Shown piece by piece: positions 1 to 8,410 of a stretch of 64,000 nucleotides of DNA. Under the pieces are notes generated by a model. That model saw nothing but the letters and a program-made list of their open reading frames with translations, was not told the origin of the DNA and made no database searches. The DNA comes from Prorocentrum cordatum (Eukaryota; Sar; Dinophyceae; Prorocentrales; Prorocentraceae): positions 221,772 through 285,771 of the forward strand of contig CAUYUJ010016303.1 in NCBI GenBank assembly GCA_963575745.1, in the 5' to 3' direction. How positions within the stretch are numbered: the stretch's first letter is position 1; every line of letters starts with the position of its first letter. The position numbers and the translations under genes are program-made.

Positions 1-267
1 GGGCCGAACCATCCAGCGCGCCGAAGCGCCACGGGGTCGTGATGATCGCTTACGCCTGTGGTGGCATGCTGCCGTATGCAAGCGGTGGCCCGCCAGGACA
101 GCACGCTCGCGGGCCGTAGTCCCACTGGGGGCCGCCATCAGAGCTCGGCATTGCTCCTCAGCCTGGAAGCGCCTCGAGGACTCGATCTGAGACGCCCGCG
201 CAAGGCCTCGAAGTGCTTGCGTCGCTGCCAGCGTCGAAGGCACGTGCGGGAGATGACGCGGCAAGGC

Positions 268-1575
268 AGGTGCTGGTCGTTGTGCTGGTGGTTGCGCTGG
301 TCGTCGTGCTGGTCGTGGTGCTGGTCGTCGCGCTGGTCGTTGTGCTGGTCGGAATGCTGGTCGTGGTGCTCGTCGTTGTGGTGGTCGTGGCTCTGGTCGC
401 TGTGCTGGTCGTGGTGCTGGTCGTGGTGCTGGTCGTTGTGCTGGTCGTTGCGCTGGTCGCTGTGCTGGTCGGAGTGCTGGTCGTGGTGTTGGTCGTGGTG
501 CTGCTCGTTGCGCTGGTCGGAGTGCTGGTCGTTGTGCTGGTCGTGGTGTTGGTCGTGGTGCTGCTCGTTGCGCTGGTCGGGGTGCTGGTCGTCGCGCTGG
601 TCGTTGTGCTGGTCGAAGTGTTGGTCGTGGTGCTGGTCGTTGTGCTGGTCGTGATGGTGGTCGTTGCGTTGGTCGTTGTGCTGGTCGTGGTGCTGGTCGT
701 CACGCTGGTCGTGGTGCTGGTCGGGGTGGTGATCGTTGTGCTGGTCGTTGCGTTGGTCGTTGTGCTGGTCGGAGTGCTGGTCGGAGTGCTGGTCGTGGTG
801 CTTGTCGTCGCGCTGGTCGTCGCGCTGGTCGTTGTGTTGGTCGTGGTGCTGGTCGTTGTGCTGGTCGTTGTGCTGGTCGTTGCGCTGGTCGCTGTGCTGG
901 TCGGAGTGCTGGTCGTTGTGCTGGTCGTGGTGCTAGTCGTCGCGCTGGTCGTTGTGCTGGTCGAAGTGTTGGTCTTGGTGCTGGTCGCTGTGCTGGTCGA
1001 TGTGCTGGTCGTGCTGCTGGTTGTGGTGCTGGTCGGAGTGCTGGTCGTTGTGCTGGTCGGGGTCGTTGTGCTGGTCGGAGTGCTGGTCTTGCTGCTGGCC
1101 GCAGTGCTTGTCGTTGCGCTGGTCGGAGTGCTGGTCGTTGTGCCCGTCGTGGTGCTCGTCGTTGCGTTGGTTTGAGAGCTGGTCGTTGTGCTGGTCGTCG
1201 CGCTGGTCGTTGTGTTGGTCGTGGTGCTGGTCGTTGTGCTGGTCGTGGTGCTGGTCGTCGCGCTGGTCGCTGTGCTGGTCGTTGTGCTGGTCGGGAGGCT
1301 GGGCGTGGTGCTGGTCGTCGTGCTGGTCGGAGTGCTGGTCGCGGTGCTGGTCGGAATTGTGGTCGTGGCGTTGGTGGTTGTGCTGGTGGGAGTGCTGGTC
1401 CTGGTGCTGGTCGCCGCGCTGGTCGGAGTGGTGGTCGTCGTGCTGGTCGTTGTGCCGACTGGAGTGCTGGTCGTCGTGCTGGTCGTGGCGCTGGGAGTTG
1501 CGCTGGTGCTGATCGCAACGGCGTTGATGCTGGTGTTGGTGGTGGTGCTGGTGTTGATGCTGGTCGCCGTGTGGA
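268..1575. repeat. 12-bp minisatellite, about 1.3 kb
   Basis: A degenerate tandem array whose unit is close to GTGCTGGTCGTT, over about 100 units. Because the unit is a multiple of three, several frames on both strands stay open and translate to Val-Leu-rich, Thr-Ser-rich or Asp-Gln-His-rich peptides. None of these looks like a real protein in itself. Most unit variants are single substitutions in the wobble-like positions, and there are a few phase shifts near 720, 1065 and 1170. Confidence 0.9.
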
Positions 1576-2162
1576 CGCTGGCCAGTCTGCTGGTGGCCAG
1601 TCGCGCCCAGTGCCCGCACGCCGCCCATGCTGCTAGCACCGCCCCCCGCTCCACCGTTGCCATTGCCGCCCCTCCCCTCCACGCCTCCACTGCCGCCCCT
1701 CCCCGTTCTTCTTACCATGATGCCACTGCCGTCCCTCTCACCGCACTGCTCGATGAGTGCGCTGATGAACGTGATGTCGTGTCTCGCGGGGTCTCTGATG
1801 TTGTTGCCGAACGTCATGCAGTACGCGCCCCACTGCTCCTTGGCGACAGGATCACTCCTTTGCATCTGCTTGATTTGGTCCACCATGGCCCTTCTTGACA
1901 TCAGCTCGGTCGCCGTCCGCGGGGGCAGGCGAGGCCGCCATCCGTGGGAGAAGGGCTCGGCGCCGCTGGCCGCCGTCGCTTCGGCAGCCGATGGCACCGC
2001 CGCAGCCATCCGTCCGGCGCTCCGCATCCCCCAGGCGGCGCGCACGGCAAGGCTTGAGCCAGAGCTACGGACGCTGTTGGGGAAACGCGAAGCGTCAATA
2101 ATTGTTTTCATATGCTTGCGGCATTGGCGGAAGTTCGGGCGCGGGGAGTGGATCAATGTCAC
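933..2162 (-). CDS. Candidate exon of a dinoflagellate protein, running into the minisatellite
   Basis: The informative part is 2162 to about 1700. It contains a stretch with MVDQIKQMQRSDP, then KEQWGAYC, then IRDPARHD and FISALIEQ. I associate this pattern (RSDP..KEQW..YC...G..IRDP.RHD) with a repeated segment common in dinoflagellate predicted proteins, but I cannot assign a function. Downstream it turns Gly-rich and then into Asp-Gln-His repeats, which are simply the minisatellite read in this frame. The first codon of the open frame is GTG and a splice acceptor could lie upstream, so the start is unknown. It lies just 3' of a LINE tail on the same strand and could be unrelated to it. Confidence 0.4.
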   Translation of the reverse strand: MTLIHSPRPNFRQCRKHMKTIIDASRFPNSVRSSGSSLAVRAAWGMRSAGRMAAAVPSAAEATAASGAEPFSHGWRPRLPPRTATELMSRRAMVDQIKQMQRSDPVAKEQWGAYCMTFGNNIRDPARHDITFISALIEQCGERDGSGIMVRRTGRGGSGGVEGRGGNGNGGAGGGASSMGGVRALGATGHQQTGQRPHGDQHQHQHHHQHQHQRRCDQHQRNSQRHDQHDDQHSSRHNDQHDDHHSDQRGDQHQDQHSHQHNHQRHDHNSDQHRDQHSDQHDDQHHAQPPDQHNDQHSDQRDDQHHDQHNDQHHDQHNDQRDDQHNDQLSNQRNDEHHDGHNDQHSDQRNDKHCGQQQDQHSDQHNDPDQHNDQHSDQHHNQQHDQHIDQHSDQHQDQHFDQHNDQRDD

Positions 2163-2665
2163 GGAATGCCTCGATCAGCGCTCCTCTCGCCGTTCTCCGC
2201 GGGCGAGGGCCTACCAGCGCAGGTCGCAGTGCCTTGAGGTCTCGACCTCCCTGTCTCCTCGTACTGCGGGCTGCCTCGAGGTCCAGCCGCCTGCTGTGGG
2301 CCGCCGTGCCGTGGTCGGCCAGCTCGCCATGCAGCACGATTTCCATGAGGCAGTGCCTGCGGTTGTGGCGGAGATGTCGGGCTAGCTGCCCGCGTGTAGA
2401 AAAAACCTGTTTTGCATACTTGGCATTCCGTGCCGATGGCAGCCCTTTGCGCCATGCCAATCGGGTCGTGTACGACTGCTCGATGGGTTTTCCACCCCGC
2501 GACTGACTTGGTCACCTCTCCGCACTCGTACCAGATGTACTGCTTCTTGTCCGTCGGTGGTTCCTTGGGTAGGATACCCGCCTGCCGCTGCAGCTCCGTG
2601 AGTGTTGCTTGCCATTGGAGTACACGTGACTGCTCTGCATCGTGGGCTCTGCTTCTTGCCAAGGT
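2160..2665 (-). pseudogene. LINE ORF2 C-terminal zinc-finger remnant
   Basis: Reading leftwards from 2665, one frame gives AEQSRVLQWQATLTELQRQAG and then a C2H2-like finger (YECGEVTKSVAGWKTHRAVVH). A second Cys pair follows (TECQVC). The rest of that second finger (FSTRGQLARHLRHNRRHC) lies in another frame, so there is a frameshift near 2425. Two spaced C2H2-type fingers followed by an Arg-rich tail match the C-terminus of dinoflagellate non-LTR retrotransposon ORF2 proteins as I know them. No RT remains upstream; a microsatellite starts at about 2716. I read it as a 5'-truncated, frameshifted insertion. Confidence 0.6.
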
Positions 2666-2715
2666 CGCCGCGCAACGGGTCAGGAAATCCCGTGGGCATT
2701 CACGAGCGTAGGCGA

Positions 2716-2857
2716 CCCTCCTCCTCCTCCTCCTCCTCCTCCTCCTCCTCCTCCTCCTCCTCCTCCTCCGTCACCTCCTCCCACCCTCCTCCTCCTCCTC
2801 CTCCTCCACCTCCTCCTCCTCTCCTCCTCCTCCTCCTCCTCCTCCTCCTCCTCCTCC

Positions 2858-2891
<34 letters not shown>

Positions 2892-3105
2892 TCATCTCAT
2901 CATCACCGGTCCTCTCTTTCTCTTCCTCCTCCCCGACCCTCCACCTCCTCCTCCTTCTCCTCCTCTTCCTCCAACGTTTCCTCCTTCTCCTCCTTCTCCC
3001 TCCTCCTCGACCATCCTCCTCCCTCCCTCTCCTCCTCCTCCTCCTCCTCCTCCTCCTCCTCCTCCTCCTCATCATCATCATCATCATCATCATCAGCATC
3101 ATCAT
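2716..3105. repeat. CTC / ATC trinucleotide microsatellites
   Basis: Two TCC arrays, each passing into an ATC array: about 2716-2858 then 2859-2890, and about 3029-3068 then 3069-3105. TCC-rich sequence lies between them. The step from TCC to ATC occurs twice with the same order, so the whole block may have been duplicated. Confidence 0.9.
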
Positions 3106-3675
3106 CGCCTCATCGGCCCTCATTCCCCGCCCGTGCTCAATTTGACCCAAATATGCAATATGCCGCAACCGACAGTGAAGGAGCGTGGCTTCAACACTGC
3201 GCACCAGGAAGAGAGCTAAAGACCCACGCCAGTTCAAACATGACACGGAACCGACCTCGAGCGAGTCTGAAGTTCAGCCTCCTTGCTGCGCTGCTGCGCT
3301 GGCACGGTGGCGAGGTTGGCCACGGGCAGCTGGATGCTGTGCCAGCACACATACAGCAACGCAACATCGAGGTTTGAGCGCACCATCAGGCAGAATAGAC
3401 GACGAAGTGAATGGGTGGCACTCCTTTTCGTGCTGACCCACGCCAAAGGCTGCCCCACGTCTTGCTTCTACGGCAACAGGAGGTCCTGTCCTAGCGAGGA
3501 GGGGCGGACGGAAAGAGAGCGAGGAGGAGGGTGAGATCGGCGGACGGCAACTATACACCACGCCGGCCCTGGCCCCTGGCCAGGCCAATCCTGGGCCCAG
3601 CATCGCCGTGCGCTCCCTCCCGCCGTGGCCAGCAAGGCACGCGCGGCGGCCCTCGGCGCAGCATGGACCTGGCCT
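3106..3675. other. No gene seen
   Basis: I see no convincing gene. The segment 3608-3675 (GC-rich, containing GCGCGGCGGCCCTCGGCGCA) is a direct, slightly diverged duplicate of 4041-4106, so the element at 3676-3822 and its right flank lie between two copies of a ~70-bp sequence. Confidence 0.6.
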
Positions 3676-3822
3676 CAGGCCGGGCATGTCCTCTTACAGG
3701 GGGACTTGGGCAGAGCAGTACAGACTGTGCAATCAAAAATCAAAGTGCACGAAGAAGCGTCCCCTGCCTATCCCTTGACTGTGTTTTGAACATCCCTCCT
3801 GTAGAGGGACATGCCCGACTTA
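3676..3822. mobile_element. TIR-A element, copy 1
   Basis: A ~147-bp element with inverted ends. The left end reads GGCCGGGCATGTCCTCTTAC and the right end reads GAGGGACATGCCCGACTTA, its near reverse complement. Other copies are at 5785, 15328, 16538 and 42723, and a right-end fragment at 49226. No clear target duplication is visible for this copy. It has no coding capacity, so it is a MITE-like element. Confidence 0.75.
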
Positions 3823-4132
3823 GCGTGCGCTCCTTCCCTGAGGACGCCCGCAATGGGTACGGAAAAGTGGGCACAGTGCCCAACAACAAATGCTGCCCCG
3901 AACCAGCAGCGGCCGCTGTTGGGCAGACGGCCGTCTGTCTCAACCAGACACGGGCCGCGGCGGCGCGGAGGGTCCTGCTCAAGAGGAACAGGAACTGCGG
4001 TCGGGCATTGTGCTCCTTTCTTTCGCGCCCACTTCGTTCGTGCCGACTCCCGCCGTGGCAAGCAGGGCACGCGCGGCGGCCCTCGGCGCAGCCTGGGCCT
4101 GGCCAGCACCGGCGTGGGTGCACCGCCAGCGT

Positions 4133-4296
4133 TGAAGGGGCCCCAGGACACACAAATAAATACACACAAATAAAAGAATCCCCCATATGTTCTCATATTT
4201 TCTGGGTCTTTGTCTTCCCCCCCACTTCCCATATTTTCCCATATTTTCTGGGGATCGCCGATTCATTGTGTCTGTGTGTTTTTTCCCCTCCTGAAG
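4133..4296 (+). mobile_element. DR1 element, copy 1 (TSD CGT)
   Basis: A 164-bp element that starts TGAAGGGGCCCCAGGACACA and ends with TTCCCCTCCTGAAG. Inside, a CCCATATTTTC module occurs twice in each of two blocks, and ATTGTGTCTGTGTG lies near the right end. The trinucleotide CGT is present on both sides (4130-4132 and 4297-4299), which looks like a 3-bp target-site duplication. Seven copies lie in the window, all in this orientation. Confidence 0.85.
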
Positions 4297-4435
4297 CGTC
4301 CCCCGAGCGGAGGGAGGAGGGCTCGCGGCGGCGCGCGGCTGCACAGCTCGCGGGGACGCGGCGCCGGAGCCGGGGAGGGGCCGGGCCACGATGGGCCGAT
4401 CTTCCACCACCACCACCACCACAGGTCGGAGAGGG

Positions 4436-4682
4436 AGGAGGAGGAGGAGGAGGAGGAGGAGGAGGACGAGGAGGAGGAGGAGGAGGGGGAATCAGAACGC
4501 CACAATCGTAGTATACAGGTTCGGTCAATGAATAAAGAAGAAGAGGAGGAGGAGGAGGAGGAGGACGAGGAGGGGGAATCAGAACGCCACAATCGTAGGA
4601 TACAGGTTCGGTCAAGGAAAAAAGAGGAGAAAAGAAGAGGAGGAGGAGGAGGAGGAGGAGGAGGAGGAGGAGGAGGAGGAGG
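4436..4682. repeat. GGA microsatellite cluster with a ~75-bp duplicated spacer
   Basis: Three GGA arrays (about 4436-4485, 4535-4575 and 4638-4682) are separated by two near-identical spacers. Both spacers begin GGGGGAATCAGAACGCCACA and run on into a GGTCAA-containing stretch. So the array-plus-spacer unit is duplicated in tandem. Confidence 0.85.
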
Positions 4683-4907
4683 ACCTCCCTCGGCCGGCCC
4701 ATGGTGGCGGTAGTGAACAGTCGGCCCATCAGAGCAGGGCGCGCCGCGCCGCGCCGCACGACGCCAGGCCTCATAACGCGAGGGCAGGGCTCTGTCCCCT
4801 CATAGAGCCCGTGCCCCCGGCCAGCGCGCCACGGGGCCACGGGCGCGCGAAAAAGAGGCCGCGCCTGCTCGCCCGGGTGGGGCGGCCCCACGGGGGGAGG
4901 GCCCATG

Positions 4908-4970
4908 GAAGAAGAAGAAGAAGAAGAAGAAGAAGAAGGAGAAGAAGAAGAAGCAGAAGCAGAAGAAGAA
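4908..4970. repeat. GAA microsatellite
   Basis: About 20 units of GAA with a few GGA and GCA variants, immediately left of TIR-D copy 1. Confidence 0.9.
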
Positions 4971-4990
4971 ACGGCACAAACACAAACTTC

Positions 4991-5122
4991 TGGCGCTCCG
5001 CGCGGATCTCTTGGATCTGCGCTGGGCCCCCCGCCCTGGCGCGCGGAGCACGCCAGGGGCGGCGCCGGAGGCGCCGCGTGAGGGGGCCCCGCGCGGATCC
5101 AAGAAATCCGCGCGGAGCGCCA
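4991..5122. mobile_element. TIR-D element, copy 1
   Basis: 132 bp. The left end is TGGCGCTCCGCGCGGAT and the right end is ATCCGCGCGGAGCGCCA, a perfect 17-bp inversion; the arms continue with CTTGGAT and ATCCAAG for about 40 bp in all. The middle is GC-rich. Copies 2 and 3 are at 35895 and 51489. Non-coding and MITE-like. Confidence 0.8.
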
Positions 5123-5186
5123 ACAAAGTGCGCTTGTGCCCATTGTTTCCTCTTCTGTGGGCGGGCCCTCCCCCCGTGGGGCCGCT

Positions 5187-5336
5187 CCAGGAGGAGGAGG
5201 AGGAGGAGGAGGAGGAGGACGAGGAGGAGGAGGAGCAGGAGGAGGAGGAGGAGGAGGATCAGGAGGAGGAGGACCAGGAGGAGGAGGGAGGAGGAGGAGG
5301 AGAACCAGGAGGAGGAGGAGGAGGAGGAGGAGGAGG
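5187..5336. repeat. GGA microsatellite
   Basis: About 50 units of GGA with GAC, CAG and CCA interruptions. From 5337 to about 5590 the sequence is GC-rich without a recognisable gene. A shorter CTC array sits at about 5655-5712. Confidence 0.9.
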
Positions 5337-5784
5337 CGGGAGCAGGTGCGGCTCCCTTGTGTGCGCCCAGGCAGCGGCGCCGCCGCGCCGCGCTGCGGCC
5401 CCCCACCCCCCCCCGCGGGGGAGGGGGGGGGGCTCCGGAGCGCCCGACGGGGGCTCGCGGCGCGAGGGCTCAGCAGGCGGCGTGCGCCCTCGCGCCCCCG
5501 GCGGGGGGCCGCAGAGGGGGGGGCCCTGCGGGGCGCACGCGGGAGGGAGCGGCCGCACGGGGCCCGCGCAGGGCGGGGGCACCCATTGATGGGCAAGTGT
5601 TCCACCACCGCGACGATATGTGGGACGGGGAAGAAAGGAGGATCAGGAGGTCCTCCTCCTCCTCCTCCTCCTCCTCCTTTTCCTCCTCTTCCTTCTCCTC
5701 CTCCCTCTCCAACCTATGGTATTGGTGGTGGAAAATGGGCCCATCCATCCATCCATCCCTCGAGGCAGGGGTCGACCTCAAGAG

Positions 5785-5940
5785 TTAGGTCGGGCATGTC
5801 CCCCTACAGGCGGATCTTGGGCGAACAGTTATTGATAGTCAACACATGCTCAAAAATAGCAACAAAAAACGAATGATCGTCCCCAGACTGTTTTAACTAT
5901 TCTGAATATTCCTCCTGCAGAGGGACGTGCCCAACTTCAT
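5785..5940. mobile_element. TIR-A element, copy 2 (8-bp flanking repeat)
   Basis: 156 bp. The left end is TTAGGTCGGGCATGTCCCCC and the right end is GAGGGACGTGCCCAACTTCA. The octamer CTCAAGAG lies at 5777-5784 and again at 5941-5948, consistent with a target-site duplication of 8 bp or slightly more. The interior is AT-rich compared with the flanks and carries no ORF. Confidence 0.85.
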
Positions 5941-6505
5941 CTCAAGAGCGGTCTGCAATCGATTTCGTTGTGCTTTCGTTATGTTATCGTGTTCCTTATT
6001 GCTTTCGTCCTCATGTTGCCTTCGTCGTCGCTTGCTTCCGTTGTTTTTCGTGTTGTTTCCGTTTTTCCGAGGGCCAGGAGACCTCAAGAGGGCGCTGGTG
6101 CCTAGATGCCCGGGAGGGCATCACCGAGGGCTCCCTGGGAGAGCAACCGAATCCAGCCGGGCGAAGAACCCCCTCCCGCTCTGCGCGGGTGCGAGCGTGG
6201 CCACGCCCCCCTGCAGTCAAGAGTCAAGTTTCCCACAGGGATCGACCTGAAGTGTTTTTCGTGCTGGCTTTTCGTTCGCTCGTGAGCGTTTTTCATTTCG
6301 GCGTTTCGATCTTGGGCGGAAAGGGGGGGAGGGGGGGCGGGGGTCTGGCTCCAGACCTCTGCTCAGTGCGACTCTCTTTGCAGGAGTACTGCCTCTGGGG
6401 GAGGCTCCACCCGCTCGAAAAAGGCGCCGACAAAACAGCCAAGAGCCACTCCACGGGGGGGGGGAGGGAAAGGGGGCTTGGGGGCCCGCGCCGATCGGCA
6501 GAACA

Positions 6506-6691
6506 ATACAGTCGGGGCGTCGACCTAAGGAACCCTAAATAAGGAACGAGGCCCCTCGCTTCCATGAGTCAAACTTCGGCTCCCCATCGAAAACAGAAGG
6601 AAGACCTGAGGCAAGCTGTGAAACACACTTGAGGAACGCGGAGCCCCTCCCCATCCCAAAAGGGTTCCTTCTTCAAGGCCCCGACGGTACA
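6506..6691. mobile_element. TIR-C element, copy 1
   Basis: The left end is TACAGTCGGGGCGTCGACCT. The right part has TTCCTTCTTCAAGGCCCCGA. It shares long blocks with 43403-43550, including CCTGAGGCAAGCTGTGAAAC. A second right end (AAGGCCCCGACTGTATACAT) lies at about 6822-6843 because the right half has been duplicated in tandem. Confidence 0.75.
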
Positions 6692-6947
6692 CATTGAAAA
6701 AACGAGAACACTCCTCTTTGTCTTCGCTCCGCCCCTGCCGCAAGGCGGCGCCGGCACGGCAGCGACCCACGGAGTCGCCACAGCTCCGTGCAGGACGACC
6801 CCCATCCAAAAGGGGTCCTTTTTCAAGGCCCCGACTGTATACATTAAAAAACGATCGCTCTTCTCGTCGTCGATCCGCCTCTGCCGCAAGACGGCGCCGG
6901 CACGGAAGCGACCCACGGAGCCGCCACAGCTCCGTGCAGGACGGACG
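6648..6947. repeat. Two tandem copies of a ~151-bp unit
   Basis: The unit starts near the TIR-C right end (AAAAGGGTTCCTT) and runs through GGCGCCGGCACGG to CCACAGCTCCGTGCAGGACG. Copies are at about 6648-6798 and 6799-6947, with scattered substitutions and small indels. Confidence 0.8.
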
Positions 6948-7033
6948 ACCCCTGCCCCCGGGGAGGCGCCCGCTCCGCCCCTCCCGTGGGCGAGGAGATC
7001 CGGCCCTCTGCGAGACCACCCTCGGCGGCCAGC

Positions 7034-7035
7034 GA

Positions 7036-7067
<32 letters not shown>

Positions 7068-7102
7068 GAGGAGGAGGAGGAGGAGGAGGAGGAGGAGGAG
7101 GA
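7034..7102. repeat. GGA microsatellite
   Basis: About 23 units of GGA. It is preceded at about 7025 by GGCGGCCAGCGAGGGGG, which resembles one end of the TIR-G family; no partner end was found. Confidence 0.85.
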
Positions 7103-7129
7103 CAGCGTACAGGGGAGGTCAGCTCCACT

Positions 7130-8410
7130 CTAGGAGGAGGGCTCGGCGGCACCAGACGCCGCAGCCGCCCGATTCGCAATCGGAAGCGACGAGGAGGAAG
7201 AAGCGGGGAAGGAGCACGCAGCAGCAGGAGCAGAGCTCATCGGAGCGACGGACAGAGAAGGGGTCGGGGAAAACGACAGCGGCAGATCGAACGTCAAGGG
7301 AGAGGAGCGAGGGTAGACGGCAGAGGGCAGCAGCAGGGGGGTCACAAGGGACGAGGAAGGAAGAACGGACAGGATGGCAGGCGTGGCATCAGGCGCGGGG
7401 GGGCAGGGCGGGGCGCGTGGGGCAAAAGAGGGCGCAGGGACAGTCGAGAAGACGCAGCGACGGGAGGGCCTTGGAGGAGAGCGCTCAGGGCAAGGTGGGA
7501 TCCACGGCGCGGACCACAGGGAGTGAGGAGATAGACTCTGGGTCGACGGGCAGGCCACCAGGGTCCCAGAGGATCGCGAAGCGGGTCCTGGGGAAGTCAT
7601 CGAAGAGCAGGAAGCACTTGGAGTCCAGGGCGCCATGGGAGCGGTTGCGGGCCCAGGAGAGGTAGCTAGGACATGCCCTTGTCGAGAGCGCCGCACGATC
7701 ATGGAGGAGACAGAGTCATGCCCAGCAGCCTGCGGTCGAGGGAGTAATGGGCACCCCTGCCTATGGCTAAGCGTTCTGTGAGCTGCCGACCAGCGAGACC
7801 ACCCCTCGCAATTCACTCCAGAGGCCTGGCACGACGGGCTCGAGGAGCACCCGCCGCCAGGACTTTGCGTTCTGACTTCCCCAGTCGCAGCTCCAGTACC
7901 CAGCTTCTCCAACTCTACACAATTTACTCTATGAGCCTGGACACCTGGGCTCGCGGAGCACCCAGTGCCAGGACTTGGCGTTCTGACGAGGTCGGTACCC
8001 AACCTCCTTCGCGATGAGAGCTCGATGTAGTCGTGGTTATCGCTGTGCTCGGCTCTGGGAGGCGTCGCAATGAGGGTCGCTGGTGTACCAGGTGTGGAGG
8101 GAGAAGAGAAGTTGCAGTCGTCGGTGTAGGCCGTGGGGACAAGCCGCGGTGTGAGGCATGGTGATAGATTATCATTCCAGTCCACGCCAGAGCCAGGGCA
8201 GCGAACTCCATCAGTGTCGGCGCAGGGCTTGTTGTCCGAGTCCAGGTACGTCGAGGTGTGCCCATGACTGCCAGCGTCCATTCCATCATCATCATATGGA
8301 TCTTCATGTTGATCAGAATGCGAGTCGTCGTCCTCGTCGGTGCTGGAAGAGGTCGAGGAAGTCGACGACTGTGTTGGTAGGCGGTGGAGAGTCAATGCCT
8401 CAGGGGGCTG
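7130..8410 (-). other. Open Ser/Pro/Asp-rich tail in frame with LINE ORF2
   Basis: After the TGA at 8413-8411 the ORF2 frame stays open for another ~425 codons to a TAG at 7132-7130. The first ~100 residues are Ser- and Asp-rich (TDEDDDSHSDQHEDPYDDD). The rest is Ser/Pro-rich, repeats SPG..CS.SP..QA motifs and has no recognisable fold. It could be a natural C-terminal extension, the 3' UTR of the LINE, or unrelated GC-rich sequence that lacks stops by composition. The block 7780-8010 contains a short internal duplication (GGGCTCGCGGAGCACC-like). Confidence 0.3.

Noticed and set aside
158-1690. A 510-codon Thr/Ser-rich open frame and several Val/Leu- or Arg/Pro-rich ones across the first 1.7 kb
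   Set aside because: They are the 12-bp minisatellite read in different frames. The unit length is a multiple of three and contains no stop, so openness is automatic.
4133-4296. A small hydrophobic peptide (FICVYLFVCPG-like) on the minus strand of each DR1 copy
   Set aside because: The peptide recurs only because the DNA element recurs. The frame is broken or shifted between copies and there is no consistent start or stop.
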